Origin: Candidatus Gastranaerophilales bacterium
GTDB taxonomy: Bacteria; Cyanobacteriota; Vampirovibrionia; Gastranaerophilales; Gastranaerophilaceae
Length of the DNA: 64,000 bases
Assembly: GCA_910587815.1 (NCBI GenBank)
Contig: CAJUNK010000011.1
Coordinates: forward strand, 16,727-80,726
Direction of reading: 5' to 3'
Made by a program: the position numbers and the translations under genes. The stretch's first letter is position 1, and every line of letters begins with the position of its first letter. Shown here piece after piece: positions 52,891 through 62,167 of the stretch. The notes beneath the pieces are model-generated. The model searched no databases, was not told the DNA's origin, and saw nothing but the letters and a program-made list of their open reading frames with translations.

Positions 52891-53931
52891 ATGGAAAAGA
52901 ATAATTTTAACGAAGATTTTAAGAATGCATTATTTATAAATTATGGTGGGCTTGGAGATGAAATATTATTTTTGCCTTGCGTGGAAGATTTCAAACGCAA
53001 GTTTCCAAATTGCAGAATAACCCTTTGTCTGGAAAGCAGGGCAAAAGGTATAAAACAAATCACACCTTTAATAGATGATATTATTGAAGTTGATATAAAA
53101 GCAAAAGGGGTTAAAAAATATTTAAATGTTTTAAGTATGATTGACAAAGCGCGTAGTGGGAAATTTGATGTTGTTATTTCATCAGGCAAAAATCCTTTGG
53201 TAGCAATCATTCTTTTCCTTACAGGAATTAAAAGAAGAAGCGGGTATTTTAGTAAAACCTCGTTTTTATTGACTGATGGAGTGGAACTGGATGAAAATCA
53301 ATACGCAGGTTCTATGTATCATGATTTAATTTTACCTTTTCTTGATGAAGATGATATCTTAGATGAAATTTCTGTGCCGCATTTATATGCAGACAATGAT
53401 TTTAACCTGCCCGAGGGGATAGAACCTGGCTTTGTTGCGCTGCATCCTGGGGTTTCAAAGATGAGCATTGAAAAGAATATTTTTAAATGTCCTGAAGTTA
53501 ATTTTTGGATTGATGTTATAAAAGGGGCTATAAATAAGGGTAAAAAGCTTGTATTATTGGGCGGGCCTGATGATAAAGAAATAATTGAAAAGATAACAGA
53601 ATGTGAAGAAATTGTAAATAATGTTAATTTTATAAATCTTTACGGTAAAACAAAAAATTTAGCGGATTTAATGAATGTTTTAGCGAAAGCTGATACTTTA
53701 ATATGTGCTGACAGTGCACCTTTGCACATTGGTGTGGGGCTAAATGTTAATATTATTGCATTTTTTGGGCCCACAAATGAAGAAAAACTTGTACCTAAAA
53801 AGGATAATATAAGGGTTATTACAAACAAAAAAATTGATTGCAGACCGTGCCTTTGGCATAAACGGCAGATAAACTGCAATCAATCTTATTGTTTAAATGT
53901 TAATGCAACAGAGATTATAGATTTATTATAA
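52891..53931 (+). CDS. Glycosyltransferase family 9 (heptosyltransferase-like)
   Basis: GT-B enzyme of 346 residues. The N-terminal INYGGLGDEILFLPCVEDFKRKFP and the C-terminal ADTLICADSAPLHIGVGLN and IAFFGPTNEEKL are the two GT9 signatures. FVALHPGVSKM sits in the linker. GT9 enzymes add heptose or related sugars to the lipopolysaccharide core, consistent with a diderm envelope. A CPCLW-like cysteine segment (DCRPCLWHKRQINCN) near the end is usual in the family. It diverges from the MetE-like gene. Confidence 0.92.
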   Translation: MEKNNFNEDFKNALFINYGGLGDEILFLPCVEDFKRKFPNCRITLCLESRAKGIKQITPLIDDIIEVDIKAKGVKKYLNVLSMIDKARSGKFDVVISSGKNPLVAIILFLTGIKRRSGYFSKTSFLLTDGVELDENQYAGSMYHDLILPFLDEDDILDEISVPHLYADNDFNLPEGIEPGFVALHPGVSKMSIEKNIFKCPEVNFWIDVIKGAINKGKKLVLLGGPDDKEIIEKITECEEIVNNVNFINLYGKTKNLADLMNVLAKADTLICADSAPLHIGVGLNVNIIAFFGPTNEEKLVPKKDNIRVITNKKIDCRPCLWHKRQINCNQSYCLNVNATEIIDLL

Positions 53932-53944
53932 TTTTATATAGTTT

Positions 53945-55165
53945 CTATAAATCTGAGCCGTTCGGGATGATTAAATCACCTGTTAATAATAAATAGATAT
54001 CTTCATTTGCATCTATTTGTGTTTTTATTACAGGGATTAATTTATCTACATATTTTAAAAGAAAATCGCCTTTAGATAGTTGTTTGGCACTTTCTTTATA
54101 TTTTTTCTTTGAATTTGCATCTGTTACAAACACCACTCTGCCTTTATTTGTAGTGTAAGCCACAGCTGCCATTTCTTTTTCTGTATCATTTGGGTATTTG
54201 GCATTATCAAATATAAACAGTGCTTTATTTTGTTTGTTTGTCCAAATTCTGTTTTTTACAGCGTGCACTTTTGCATTGAATATTGCACCTTTTTTGTATA
54301 ATAGTGTACCTTCATCTGTGTATACATCTTCAGGTGCTATAAATGTTAAAAGCGCGCCCTTTGCAATAGTTTTTGTATTGATGGCTTCTATTGGGTGTGC
54401 CATAATAACATTTCCTGCTTCAATAATTTTTTTGTTGTTATATATTTTAACTAAAGTTCTTGGAGCCTTGTTGTATGTTGTAAGAGTTTCGTTTCTTAAA
54501 AATACATCCTGTTCGCCTTTAGCATATTTTAGTTTTAAAAGGTCAAAATCTTTTGCCATTTTTGCAAATAAAACAGCAGCTTCTGCTCTTGTCATTTTAG
54601 ATTTCGGATTAAATTTATCTGGTTCTGGGTAATTTACATAAAGTTTGCTATCCACTGCAAGTGCGTACGAATTTAACGCCCAGTTTGGAATTTCGCCTGC
54701 ATCTGAAAATTCTTCCAAAATGGATTTATCGCCCATTTTTACTTTTGAAATATTTGCAATAACGCTTGTTGCTTCAGTTCTTGTAATAGCTTCTTTTGGT
54801 TTGAATGTTTTGTCAGGATATCCAAAAATAATACCAATATTTTGGCCTACCGCAATATCTTTATTATAAGACGAAGAAGCGCTTACATCCTTAAAATAAG
54901 CTTTTGCGCCCTTTACAGCATCATCGCTTTCTATTACTTTTAATAAAGAACTTAAAAAAGCGCCTCTTTGGATTGTGCCATTTGGATAAAAATTACCTGA
55001 TGCATCAAGTTTAAAATATCCTCTGTTTACACAATCTGTAATTGCATCTTGTGCCCAATAACCTTCTGGTACATCTTGAATATCTGATGCAAAAGAAGTT
55101 TTTGCGCCTAAAATAACTAAACTCAGGACTAATAATAGCCTTGCAGTATACTTCAAGAAATTCAT
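53945..55165 (-). CDS. Secreted protein with three SLH domains
   Basis: Protein of 406 residues with a signal peptide (LLLVLSLVILGAKTSFA). Three S-layer homology units follow: IQDVPEGYWAQDAITDCVNRGYF, then FKDVSASSSYNKDIAVGQNIGIIFGY with KPKEAITRTEA, then FSDAGEIPNWALNSYALAVDSKLYVNY with KSKMTRAEAAVLFA. The last 200 residues are a beta-rich domain (VIMAHPIEAINTKTIAKGALL). SLH domains bind cell-wall polymer; in cyanobacteria they anchor outer-membrane proteins to peptidoglycan. A porin barrel is not evident here. Confidence 0.9.
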   Translation of the reverse strand: MNFLKYTARLLLVLSLVILGAKTSFASDIQDVPEGYWAQDAITDCVNRGYFKLDASGNFYPNGTIQRGAFLSSLLKVIESDDAVKGAKAYFKDVSASSSYNKDIAVGQNIGIIFGYPDKTFKPKEAITRTEATSVIANISKVKMGDKSILEEFSDAGEIPNWALNSYALAVDSKLYVNYPEPDKFNPKSKMTRAEAAVLFAKMAKDFDLLKLKYAKGEQDVFLRNETLTTYNKAPRTLVKIYNNKKIIEAGNVIMAHPIEAINTKTIAKGALLTFIAPEDVYTDEGTLLYKKGAIFNAKVHAVKNRIWTNKQNKALFIFDNAKYPNDTEKEMAAVAYTTNKGRVVFVTDANSKKKYKESAKQLSKGDFLLKYVDKLIPVIKTQIDANEDIYLLLTGDLIIPNGSDL

Positions 55166-55406
55166 TGATTCCCTTTCTTAACTTTTAATGGTGATAGTCT
55201 TTTTCTTTTTATATCTATAAAAAGAATTTTACAACAATTTTTTTCTAAAATCAATCATGCAAGACGTTTATTGCGCCTATGTTTAAGCATGTTTTAACAT
55301 TTCTCAACACTCTAATTTAATTTAAAAATTTCCATGGTAAGATTTTTTTAAATGATGAAGGATAGTTAGTATTTTCCCCGAAGGAATAGAAAAGCAGGTG
55401 ATTTAA

Positions 55407-57683
55407 GTGTTAAATTTATTATCAAAAAACACATTCAGCGGCGCAAAGTTTCAAGAAGTGTTTGCAAAAGTTAAAGAGGTTTACTGCATAAATGATGTAA
55501 CTGAAGAAAGAAGAAACTATTTATCAAGTACAATTCAAAAATATGGATATCTTCCATATCCTCATTACAAAACAATTGAAGAGCTTACGCCTTCTGAAAT
55601 CATTTTTTCACTTGTAGAAATTCTAAAGCTTGAAGGCGTGTATGAAAATAATAAACTAAAAGATATTATGAATCCTTCTCCTTTGGTTAGGAAGAAAATA
55701 AAAAATTCAAACTGGTTTAAAAAAGAGGGGCACAATATTAAATTAGTGTCGTTATCTGCACTTGGAGATGGTAATAAGACAACAAATGTTGGTACGTTTA
55801 TTGAATGGGTGGCACAGATTATAACTTTGCCAAGAGGCAATATGGAACATAGTATTTTAGCAGATACAATATATCTTCTGCCATTCCATCCAAGAGAATT
55901 TGGCTGTGCTTACCTTCCAATGTCATCTGATGTGAGCGAAAAATTAGAAGATAAAAAAATAAGCAAGTTTTTAGGATTTAATGCAAAAGAACAGGTAAAA
56001 TTATTTATTACACTTGCACAGCTTGCAGGGCATCCTGTGATTTATGATATTTTGCCGCAAACAGGCAGGTTTTCAAAGGCTGTACTATCAAAACCATTTA
56101 TTGCAAGATGGTTTGATATTAAAGATTTAATGAATGATTATACAAAAGAAATTGAGAAAATTGCTATTGTATTAAAAGATAAATATGATGAAAAAGAGGT
56201 AGACAGTGCAAAGAAAATTTATCTTGATATTTTAAATGGTTCTAAAAAAACTCTAAAATCAGGTAATGAACAGATTTTGAATGAATTTGAAACCATGATG
56301 GCAAATACAAAGAAAAATTTGTCAAATCAAATGTCAAATAGATTCAGCCAGGATGACATCTTAAAGAAAGTATCACAGGTGATAGACTCTACCAATGGCA
56401 AAAAACCTTCAAAGGAAGAAGATATTTTAGACCAACCAAAAATTGTTAAAGCCCTTATAAATGAAGGTTTGTGGCCTGCACCCGGCGGAGCTTGGTGTTC
56501 TTGTGGCATTCCAATTTTTGATAAAATGCATTTTAGTAAAGAATATCCAATGTTTAAGCATTTTAATCATAAAGATGAAGACGTTACGCACTTTGCAAAT
56601 CTAGATTGTCAAACACCATATTATTTTGTTTATTTTGAAAATGGTAAATATAATAAAAAAGTTTGTGATTTCTTCTTTGAATACACACGAAATATGGCGG
56701 AAGAATACAATTTTGATGGATATAGAGTAGACCATATTGATCATGTTGTAGATGATTTTTCTGAAAAAAATAAAATGCCTATAAGCTATCGCGCTCCAAG
56801 AGAAGTTTTAAATAAAATGAATGGTGTGTTAAAAAGAAAAATTCCATATTTTGCAACACTTGCAGAATATATGCTTTGGGATGATTTTTATAAAGAATAT
56901 CATCTTGATATGGGTTTTGATTTGTTGTGGGGAAATGATATTGTTTCTCAAAATACAAAAACTCCAGCGCAAATTATAAATGATAACAAAGCACTTGAAG
57001 CATATAATATAAAAAACAGTATTATAAATCCGCTTTCAATACTTAAAACCTATAATAATCAAGATGGTGAATTCGAAGCTATAGATCAATATCCTGGTCA
57101 ATTGGGTGCAGAAGGTGCTTTATTTAAATGGTTTAAATATAAATTCTTGCCTGGTGGCAAAAATGCTATGCGTCCATCTTTATATATTGACGGTGATGAA
57201 AGCTTTACAAAGACAGGTATTGAATATGTAATAGGAAATGAAGTTTCCATGAAACGTAACAAAGACTGGGCCTTTTATGAAAAATTTAACGCCATTAACT
57301 ATTTTGCACAAAATTGCCCTGTAATATCAGGCGGAAAAGCTAGCTTAATTAAAGAAACAAAGGCAGGATTGAGCGTTTGGGAAATTTTATCATCTGCTGG
57401 CAATTTTCTTGTTGTTGCAAACTATCAAAGCCCGACAGAAAAGGTTTGTGTTGAAAAAGAAGATGGCACATCAGCTTTTGAAGTTAAACGCGGAAAAACT
57501 GTTGAAGGAAGTGAAATACAGCTTGGCAACAGAGTTTTAGTATCATTTTTTGAATTCGATTATGATGAAATGAACAAATGTCAGTTTGTGGAAAAGAAAT
57601 TATTAAATAATATTGAAAATATGATAACATTCCACATTCTAAAACCTGCCGAATTTAAGGTTTATAGATTTGAAACAAAGTAA
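55407..57683 (+). CDS. Alpha-amylase-superfamily glucan enzyme
   Basis: Protein of 758 residues. YNFDGYRVDHIDHVVDDF (about residue 434) matches the GH13 region with nucleophile Asp and His, FATLAEYMLW (about 484) the acid/base Glu, and the final beta-domain is VSFFEFDYDEMNKCQF to FKVYRFETK. The first 400 residues are unusual for GH13 and contain a charged helical part near 250-330. The specificity cannot be told. It starts with GTG at 55407, 6 bases after AGGTG. It is unrelated in detail to the two GH77 paralogues, giving three alpha-glucan enzymes within 14 kb. Confidence 0.8.
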   Translation: MLNLLSKNTFSGAKFQEVFAKVKEVYCINDVTEERRNYLSSTIQKYGYLPYPHYKTIEELTPSEIIFSLVEILKLEGVYENNKLKDIMNPSPLVRKKIKNSNWFKKEGHNIKLVSLSALGDGNKTTNVGTFIEWVAQIITLPRGNMEHSILADTIYLLPFHPREFGCAYLPMSSDVSEKLEDKKISKFLGFNAKEQVKLFITLAQLAGHPVIYDILPQTGRFSKAVLSKPFIARWFDIKDLMNDYTKEIEKIAIVLKDKYDEKEVDSAKKIYLDILNGSKKTLKSGNEQILNEFETMMANTKKNLSNQMSNRFSQDDILKKVSQVIDSTNGKKPSKEEDILDQPKIVKALINEGLWPAPGGAWCSCGIPIFDKMHFSKEYPMFKHFNHKDEDVTHFANLDCQTPYYFVYFENGKYNKKVCDFFFEYTRNMAEEYNFDGYRVDHIDHVVDDFSEKNKMPISYRAPREVLNKMNGVLKRKIPYFATLAEYMLWDDFYKEYHLDMGFDLLWGNDIVSQNTKTPAQIINDNKALEAYNIKNSIINPLSILKTYNNQDGEFEAIDQYPGQLGAEGALFKWFKYKFLPGGKNAMRPSLYIDGDESFTKTGIEYVIGNEVSMKRNKDWAFYEKFNAINYFAQNCPVISGGKASLIKETKAGLSVWEILSSAGNFLVVANYQSPTEKVCVEKEDGTSAFEVKRGKTVEGSEIQLGNRVLVSFFEFDYDEMNKCQFVEKKLLNNIENMITFHILKPAEFKVYRFETK

Positions 57684-57710
57684 GTGTGTATAAAATTTGC
57701 TAAATATATT

Positions 57711-57742
57711 AAAACCGCAGAAAAAAGATGTTCTGCGGTTTT
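57711..57742. terminator. Bidirectional terminator between the glucan enzyme and trpS
   Basis: AAAACCGCAGAA pairs perfectly with TTCTGCGGTTTT around an 8-base loop. T runs are present on both strands, serving the plus-strand glucan enzyme and the minus-strand trpS. Confidence 0.9.
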
Positions 57743-57761
57743 TTAAATCCATATTTGATTG

Positions 57762-58778
57762 CTATATGTACATTTTTATTGCTTCTTTTGCACCATCAAG
57801 TATTTTTTTAGCCTCAATTCTTGCTTTTTTAGAACCTTCTATTAAAATTTCCCTTACGGTTTCAGGGTTTTTAGTGTACTCTATTCTTTTTTGCCGCATT
57901 GGGGCTAAAAATTCATTTACTTTTTTGGCAAGACATTTTTTGCAATCAGCACAACCAAGCTTTGCACATCTGCAATCATTTTCAATTTGTTTAATTTCAT
58001 CTTCTGTGCCAAAAATTTTCCAATAAGTGAAGGCCACTTCACAATTTTCAGGATGTCCTGGGTCGTCCCTTTTAATCCTTTCTCTGTCCGTGATGCATCT
58101 TGTGATTTTTTTTGTAGTGGTTTCTTCATCATCAGAAATTTTTATATCATTGTTGAACGATTTACCCATTTTGTTGCCGTCAATTCCTTTTAGAAGTGGA
58201 ATATTTGTTAAAAGTGGTTCTGGTTCTTTAAAATATTGAACCTTGTAAATATTATTAAAACGTCTTATTATATCACGCGAAATTTCAATATGTGCTACTT
58301 GATCTACACCAACAGGTACATAATCTGAATTAAACATAATGATATCTGCGGTCATCAAAACAGGATAGCCTAAAAGCCCGTATGTGATGCTGTTATCTGT
58401 GGCGCCTTGTGTCCTTAAAATTTTTGTCATATCTTTTAACGTTGGGTCGCGCTCCACCCAGTTTTGCGGGGTAATCATACTTAAATATATATGAAGCTGT
58501 GCAATTTCAGGCACCAAAGATTGAAGATAAATTGTGGCTTTATTTGGGTCTATTCCGCAGGCAAGCCAATCTAGCGCAACATCATTAATATGCTGTTTCA
58601 ATAAATCTGTATCATTGTATTTTGTAGTTAGTGCATGCCAATCTGCAATAAAATAGTATGCATCATATTCATTTTGTAATTTTACCCAGTTTGTAAGAAC
58701 GCCAAAATAGTGTCCAAGATGCAGTTTTCCTGTGGAACGCATTCCTGATACTATTCTTTTTTTAACACAATCTGTCAT
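57762..58778 (-). CDS. trpS: Tryptophan-tRNA ligase
   Basis: Class I aminoacyl-tRNA synthetase of 338 residues. GKLHLGHYFGVLTNW is the HIGH-type ATP motif, and GIDGNKMGKSFNN the KMSKS-type loop. YFIADWHALTTKY and TYGLLGYPVLMTADI are TrpS-specific. A cysteine group (NDCRCAKLGCADCKKC) near residue 280 resembles the Fe-S-binding site reported in some TrpS enzymes. The start overlaps the end of the TPR gene by one base. Confidence 0.95.
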   Translation of the reverse strand: MTDCVKKRIVSGMRSTGKLHLGHYFGVLTNWVKLQNEYDAYYFIADWHALTTKYNDTDLLKQHINDVALDWLACGIDPNKATIYLQSLVPEIAQLHIYLSMITPQNWVERDPTLKDMTKILRTQGATDNSITYGLLGYPVLMTADIIMFNSDYVPVGVDQVAHIEISRDIIRRFNNIYKVQYFKEPEPLLTNIPLLKGIDGNKMGKSFNNDIKISDDEETTTKKITRCITDRERIKRDDPGHPENCEVAFTYWKIFGTEDEIKQIENDCRCAKLGCADCKKCLAKKVNEFLAPMRQKRIEYTKNPETVREILIEGSKKARIEAKKILDGAKEAIKMYI

Positions 58779-60568
58779 TATTCTTCCTCTTTTTGGATTT
58801 CTTTTAATATTTTTAGCCCGTCTTCAAAATCAGCGAATATCATGAGTGCTTTTTTTACATGTTCTTTTGCATTTTCAAATTCATGCATATTTAACTCGCA
58901 TTTTGCCAAATCACAAAGCAAAATGTGATTGTTATCATATATTTGCACTAGTTTTTGAAAAATTCCTGCTGCCATTTTATAATCTTTTAATTTCATATAA
59001 CTTTTTGCAAGTAGGTTTAAAATTTCAGAATTATTTGGTGCATTAACAATATCCAAAAGCAAGTCTTTAGTAGTTTTATATTTTCTTTCATCATAATAAA
59101 TTTTTGCAAGAGCGAATTTTGCTCTGTAATTTTCATTTGAAAGATTGATTGCTAATTGCAATGCTTCTTTAGCGGCATCTATCTTTCTTTGGCAAAGCAA
59201 ATTTTCGCCATAATAAGAATAATATCCAGAAACTTTATCATTTAGTTCAATAGCTTTCTTATAGTATGAATTAGCTTGTTCAAATTCTTGTGTTTTATGT
59301 AGCGCCATTGCATAATTAAAATAGTGTTCTGAATTATTAGGTTCCAATTCTATTGCACGATTGAGCTCATCTAAAGCCCAGTCTGTATAATTCATTCTTA
59401 AATATAATATTCCTAAATCTTTTCTTGCAACAGGATTATCAGGTTCCAATGAGATACATTTTTTGAGATTTTCCTTACCCTGTTCTAAATCATCCATATT
59501 AATATATGCAATTGCAAGGTTATAGCAAATTTCAAAATCTATTTTTCCTCTTTTTAATAGCTTTTCTAAAACTTCTATCGCATTTTGTGGTTTTTGGGTC
59601 AATCTGAAAAGATATGCAAGTTTTTTTTGGATATCAGTAGATTTTGAATTCAATTTTGCAAGTTTTTGTGCAATTACAAGGCCATCTTCATATTTACCTG
59701 TTTGAATACAGCAGTTTAAATAATTCATTTTAAAATTAAATTTTTCTGGATGAATAGCTGTAAGGCTTCTATACAGATTGCATGCCGTATCCCATTTTCC
59801 TGCCTGAATAGCGCAATATGCAAGGGATGACAAAAAACTTGATGATGGTTCTTTAATATATGCTGTATTAAAATAAGAAAAAGCTTTTTCATATTCTTCT
59901 TTTAATTGAAATAAAGAACCTAGATTATAATTTGTAACAGAGTTTTCATTGTCAAATTCAAAAGCTTTTATTAAATATTCTTTTGCTGCGGGATATTCTC
60001 CTTTTGCAATATAACATGTGCCAATATTATTCAATATTTGCAAATGTTCAGGGTTTAATTTATGTGCTAAATGCAGATATTCAAGAGCATTGTCATCTTC
60101 TTTTTTTGCCATATAGGCTGATGACATTATGTAATAAAGCTGGTAATCATTTTTTTCAAATTCAACCGCCTTTTTTATTGTTTCTATTAATTCTTCAAAT
60201 CTGCCGGTTTTAAGATATAAAACACCAAGTGCCTTATATGCATCAATAAATTCAGGGCGAAGTTCAAGCACTTTTTTATGGGCAAATATTGCATTTTCAT
60301 AATCATCCAGCTTTTCTGCTGCGCTTCCTAAATAATACCAAGAATTTGCATTTTCAGAATCTTTTTTGGTAATTTTATCAAAGACTTTTTGAGCCTCAAC
60401 ATAGTCTTCCAAATTTATCAAGGTGAGACCCATATTCTTCAATATTTCTATATTGTCAGGATCCAGCTTTGAAGCTTTCTTTAAAATTTCAAATGCATCT
60501 TTATATTGCCCTGCATTTATTAAATCTAAAGCCTCATCTAACAGTGCTTTTGTTTCTTTATTATCCAT
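58778..60568 (-). CDS. Large tetratricopeptide-repeat protein
   Basis: Protein of 596 residues made almost wholly of about 16 TPR units (for example AYKALGVLYLKTGRFEELIE, YYIMSSAYMAKKEDDNALEY, HYFNYAMALHKTQEFEQANS). No signal peptide, membrane helix or catalytic domain is visible. Such solenoids act as docking scaffolds. It is co-transcribed with trpS, with a 1-base overlap, but no functional link is apparent. It differs from the small TPR protein at 23154. Confidence 0.92.
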   Translation of the reverse strand: MDNKETKALLDEALDLINAGQYKDAFEILKKASKLDPDNIEILKNMGLTLINLEDYVEAQKVFDKITKKDSENANSWYYLGSAAEKLDDYENAIFAHKKVLELRPEFIDAYKALGVLYLKTGRFEELIETIKKAVEFEKNDYQLYYIMSSAYMAKKEDDNALEYLHLAHKLNPEHLQILNNIGTCYIAKGEYPAAKEYLIKAFEFDNENSVTNYNLGSLFQLKEEYEKAFSYFNTAYIKEPSSSFLSSLAYCAIQAGKWDTACNLYRSLTAIHPEKFNFKMNYLNCCIQTGKYEDGLVIAQKLAKLNSKSTDIQKKLAYLFRLTQKPQNAIEVLEKLLKRGKIDFEICYNLAIAYINMDDLEQGKENLKKCISLEPDNPVARKDLGILYLRMNYTDWALDELNRAIELEPNNSEHYFNYAMALHKTQEFEQANSYYKKAIELNDKVSGYYSYYGENLLCQRKIDAAKEALQLAINLSNENYRAKFALAKIYYDERKYKTTKDLLLDIVNAPNNSEILNLLAKSYMKLKDYKMAAGIFQKLVQIYDNNHILLCDLAKCELNMHEFENAKEHVKKALMIFADFEDGLKILKEIQKEEE

Positions 60569-60598
60569 AGGTAAAATTATATCAAAAAATAGGAAAAG

Positions 60599-60641
60599 TA
60601 CACACTTTAAAACTCAGTTTTAAAAAGTTCTAAAGTGTGTA
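60599..60641 (-). terminator. Terminator of the lysine-rich secreted protein gene
   Basis: TACACACTTT and AAAGTGTGTA form a perfect 10-bp stem, with a further AAAACT/AGTT pairing inside. On the minus strand it is followed by CTTTTCCTATTTTTT. It lies about 20 bases after the stop at 60660. Confidence 0.8.
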
Positions 60642-60659
60642 TGCTTAGGTTTGATAAAA

Positions 60660-61082
60660 TTATTTTATGGCATCAATGCCTTTTTGATATGTATCGTTAA
60701 TTCTTGTTTTTCTTTTTTCTAAAACTTCAATTTGTCTTTCGTATGAATTAACTCTCATATTTTTTTCAGTTTCAGTCATTGTTGTAGATTTTTTAACATT
60801 TTTAATTTGTTGTTTTTTATCTTTAATTTGTTTGTCGATAGTTTCTATCTGTGCGTCTCTTTTTGATTTTAGGGCAGCTTTTCTATCTTTGTTTTGAGCT
60901 TCTTTTTTTGCTTTTGATTCCTTATCGGCATTTTGAATATCTTTTTTAATTGCATCTTTTGCATTTTGTACATCTTTTTTGATAGCATCTTTAAGATTTG
61001 CAGCGCTTGAATTTGTTGTTGCAGCCGATGCAAATGAAGTTGTAAAAACTAAAGCTAAAATTATAGCTAATACATTTTTCAT
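60660..61082 (-). CDS. Secreted lysine-rich coiled-coil protein
   Basis: Protein of 140 residues with a signal peptide (MKNVLAIILALVFTTSFASA). The mature part is very rich in Lys, Asp, Asn and Gln and begins with near-repeats, NLKDAIKKDVQNAKDAIKKDIQNA. It continues as a single long amphipathic helix (VEVLEKRKTRI-type text), so it is likely a periplasmic coiled coil. Family unknown. AGGAG lies about 6 bases before the ATG. Confidence 0.82.
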   Translation of the reverse strand: MKNVLAIILALVFTTSFASAATTNSSAANLKDAIKKDVQNAKDAIKKDIQNADKESKAKKEAQNKDRKAALKSKRDAQIETIDKQIKDKKQQIKNVKKSTTMTETEKNMRVNSYERQIEVLEKRKTRINDTYQKGIDAIK

Positions 61083-61129
61083 AAATATTTACTCCTCTTT
61101 TGTCAAGTTAACCATAAAGTCGAAACAAT

Positions 61130-61152
61130 CTTGATTATTAATAATAATCAAG
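61130..61152. repeat. AT-rich palindrome between the lysine-rich gene and tRNA-Glu
   Basis: CTTGATTATTA and TAATAATCAAG form an 11-bp inverted repeat with almost no loop. It can act as a hairpin after the tRNA gene on the minus strand or as a regulator site ahead of the secreted protein gene. No T run follows it. Confidence 0.45.
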
Positions 61153-61196
61153 CTGAAACATAATTTTCTAATCTTACCATCAAAATAAAAATAATA

Positions 61197-61269
61197 TACC
61201 CCCAAGGGAATTCGAATCCCTGTCTACACCGTGAAAGGGTGTTGTCCTAGGCCTCTAGACGATGGGGGC
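61197..61269 (-). tRNA. trnE: tRNA-Glu (UUC)
   Basis: The minus strand reads GCCCCCATCGTCTAGAGGCC at the 5' end, anticodon stem-loop ACACCCTTTCACGGTGT with anticodon TTC, T arm AGGGATTCGAATTCCCT, and ends TGGGGGTA. It is 73 bases and CCA is not encoded. The first pair is G1-U72 and the T arm has A53-U61; both are features of cyanobacterial and chloroplast tRNA-Glu. It lies just after an unrelated minus-strand gene and may be read from its promoter. Confidence 0.97.
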
Positions 61270-61282
61270 ATAGTTATTTAAA

Positions 61283-61897
61283 TTATTTTTTTTCGTTGTA
61301 AACGAACAATCCTATTATATCATTTAATTTTGAAAGCTGCTTTTGGTAACTTGCACTTTGCTTTTCAAGATTTTTAATATTGCTTTTGTATTCTTGTATT
61401 GTATAGCTGCAATCTTTGATTGAACTATTTAAACAATCTCTAACTCTTTGAGCATCTTGAAGTACGCTTTTCATTGGAATACCAAGAGCTTCAATTGTTT
61501 GGCGAATAATTTGTGCACCTGTCTGTCTAGGCACACCTGAAGGTAATTGCGAAATCAAACGTTTTAAAACATTGATATTGTTTGGCATTTCGTATTCTTC
61601 AGTATCATCTTCAGAATCAATTGTAAGTTTTAATTCTGGATTTTCTTCAACATCATCTGAATCTACATTAAATACAGAAGATGTGTAGCTTGAATTGTCT
61701 TCAAAATTTGCATCAAAAGGCAATTCGGCTCTATAATCATTATTATCAGCTGCAAAGTTATTATCTGTAACTTCAACAGTATTATATTCTTCATTAGAAA
61801 CTTCTACATTTGTATCTGTTTCTGTTCCTTCATTCTGTTTTTTGAGTGCATCTGCTATCTTTTTTCCCATATTTTTTGGTAATTCATTTTCAGGCAT
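61283..61897 (-). CDS. Uncharacterised acidic protein with C-terminal coiled coil
   Basis: Protein of 204 residues. The first 105 are acidic and low-complexity (Asp, Glu, Asn, Thr). The conserved-looking domain follows: NVLKRLISQLPSGVPRQTGA, then IEALGIPMKSVLQDAQRVRD with one cysteine pair (DCLNSSIKDC), and ends in a coiled coil NLEKQSASYQKQLSKLNDII. No signal peptide. I do not recognise the family. The upstream 270 bases contain AT-rich sequence and the terminator at 62091. Confidence 0.72.
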   Translation of the reverse strand: MPENELPKNMGKKIADALKKQNEGTETDTNVEVSNEEYNTVEVTDNNFAADNNDYRAELPFDANFEDNSSYTSSVFNVDSDDVEENPELKLTIDSEDDTEEYEMPNNINVLKRLISQLPSGVPRQTGAQIIRQTIEALGIPMKSVLQDAQRVRDCLNSSIKDCSYTIQEYKSNIKNLEKQSASYQKQLSKLNDIIGLFVYNEKK

Positions 61898-62090
61898 CTT
61901 GCAACCCTTTCTTAATAATTAAGTCGTTAAGTTTATTATAAATAAAAAATAAATTATTTCAACTATTAAAATTATAAAATTTAGTAAACTTTTTGGAGGA
62001 TTTTTTATTTTAAAGTATAAGTCTTGCTTCTGTACGTTTTGGTTCACATTGACTTATTCGTTATAAGGTTTGTATGGTTATAAATTAAAA

Positions 62091-62110
62091 GGTCCCATAA
62101 AAATGGGACC
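62091..62110 (-). terminator. Terminator of the small ITFKAG protein gene
   Basis: On the minus strand GGTCCCAT pairs perfectly with ATGGGACC around a 4-base loop and is followed by TTTTAATTT. It lies about 55 bases after the stop at 62168. The intervening 62111-62160 is GT-rich (TGTTGTGTTGTG). Confidence 0.88.
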
Positions 62111-62167
62111 GGTGTTGTGTTGTGTAACGCTTCGGGATTGTGTTGTTAGGTGTTGATAATGCTTAAA

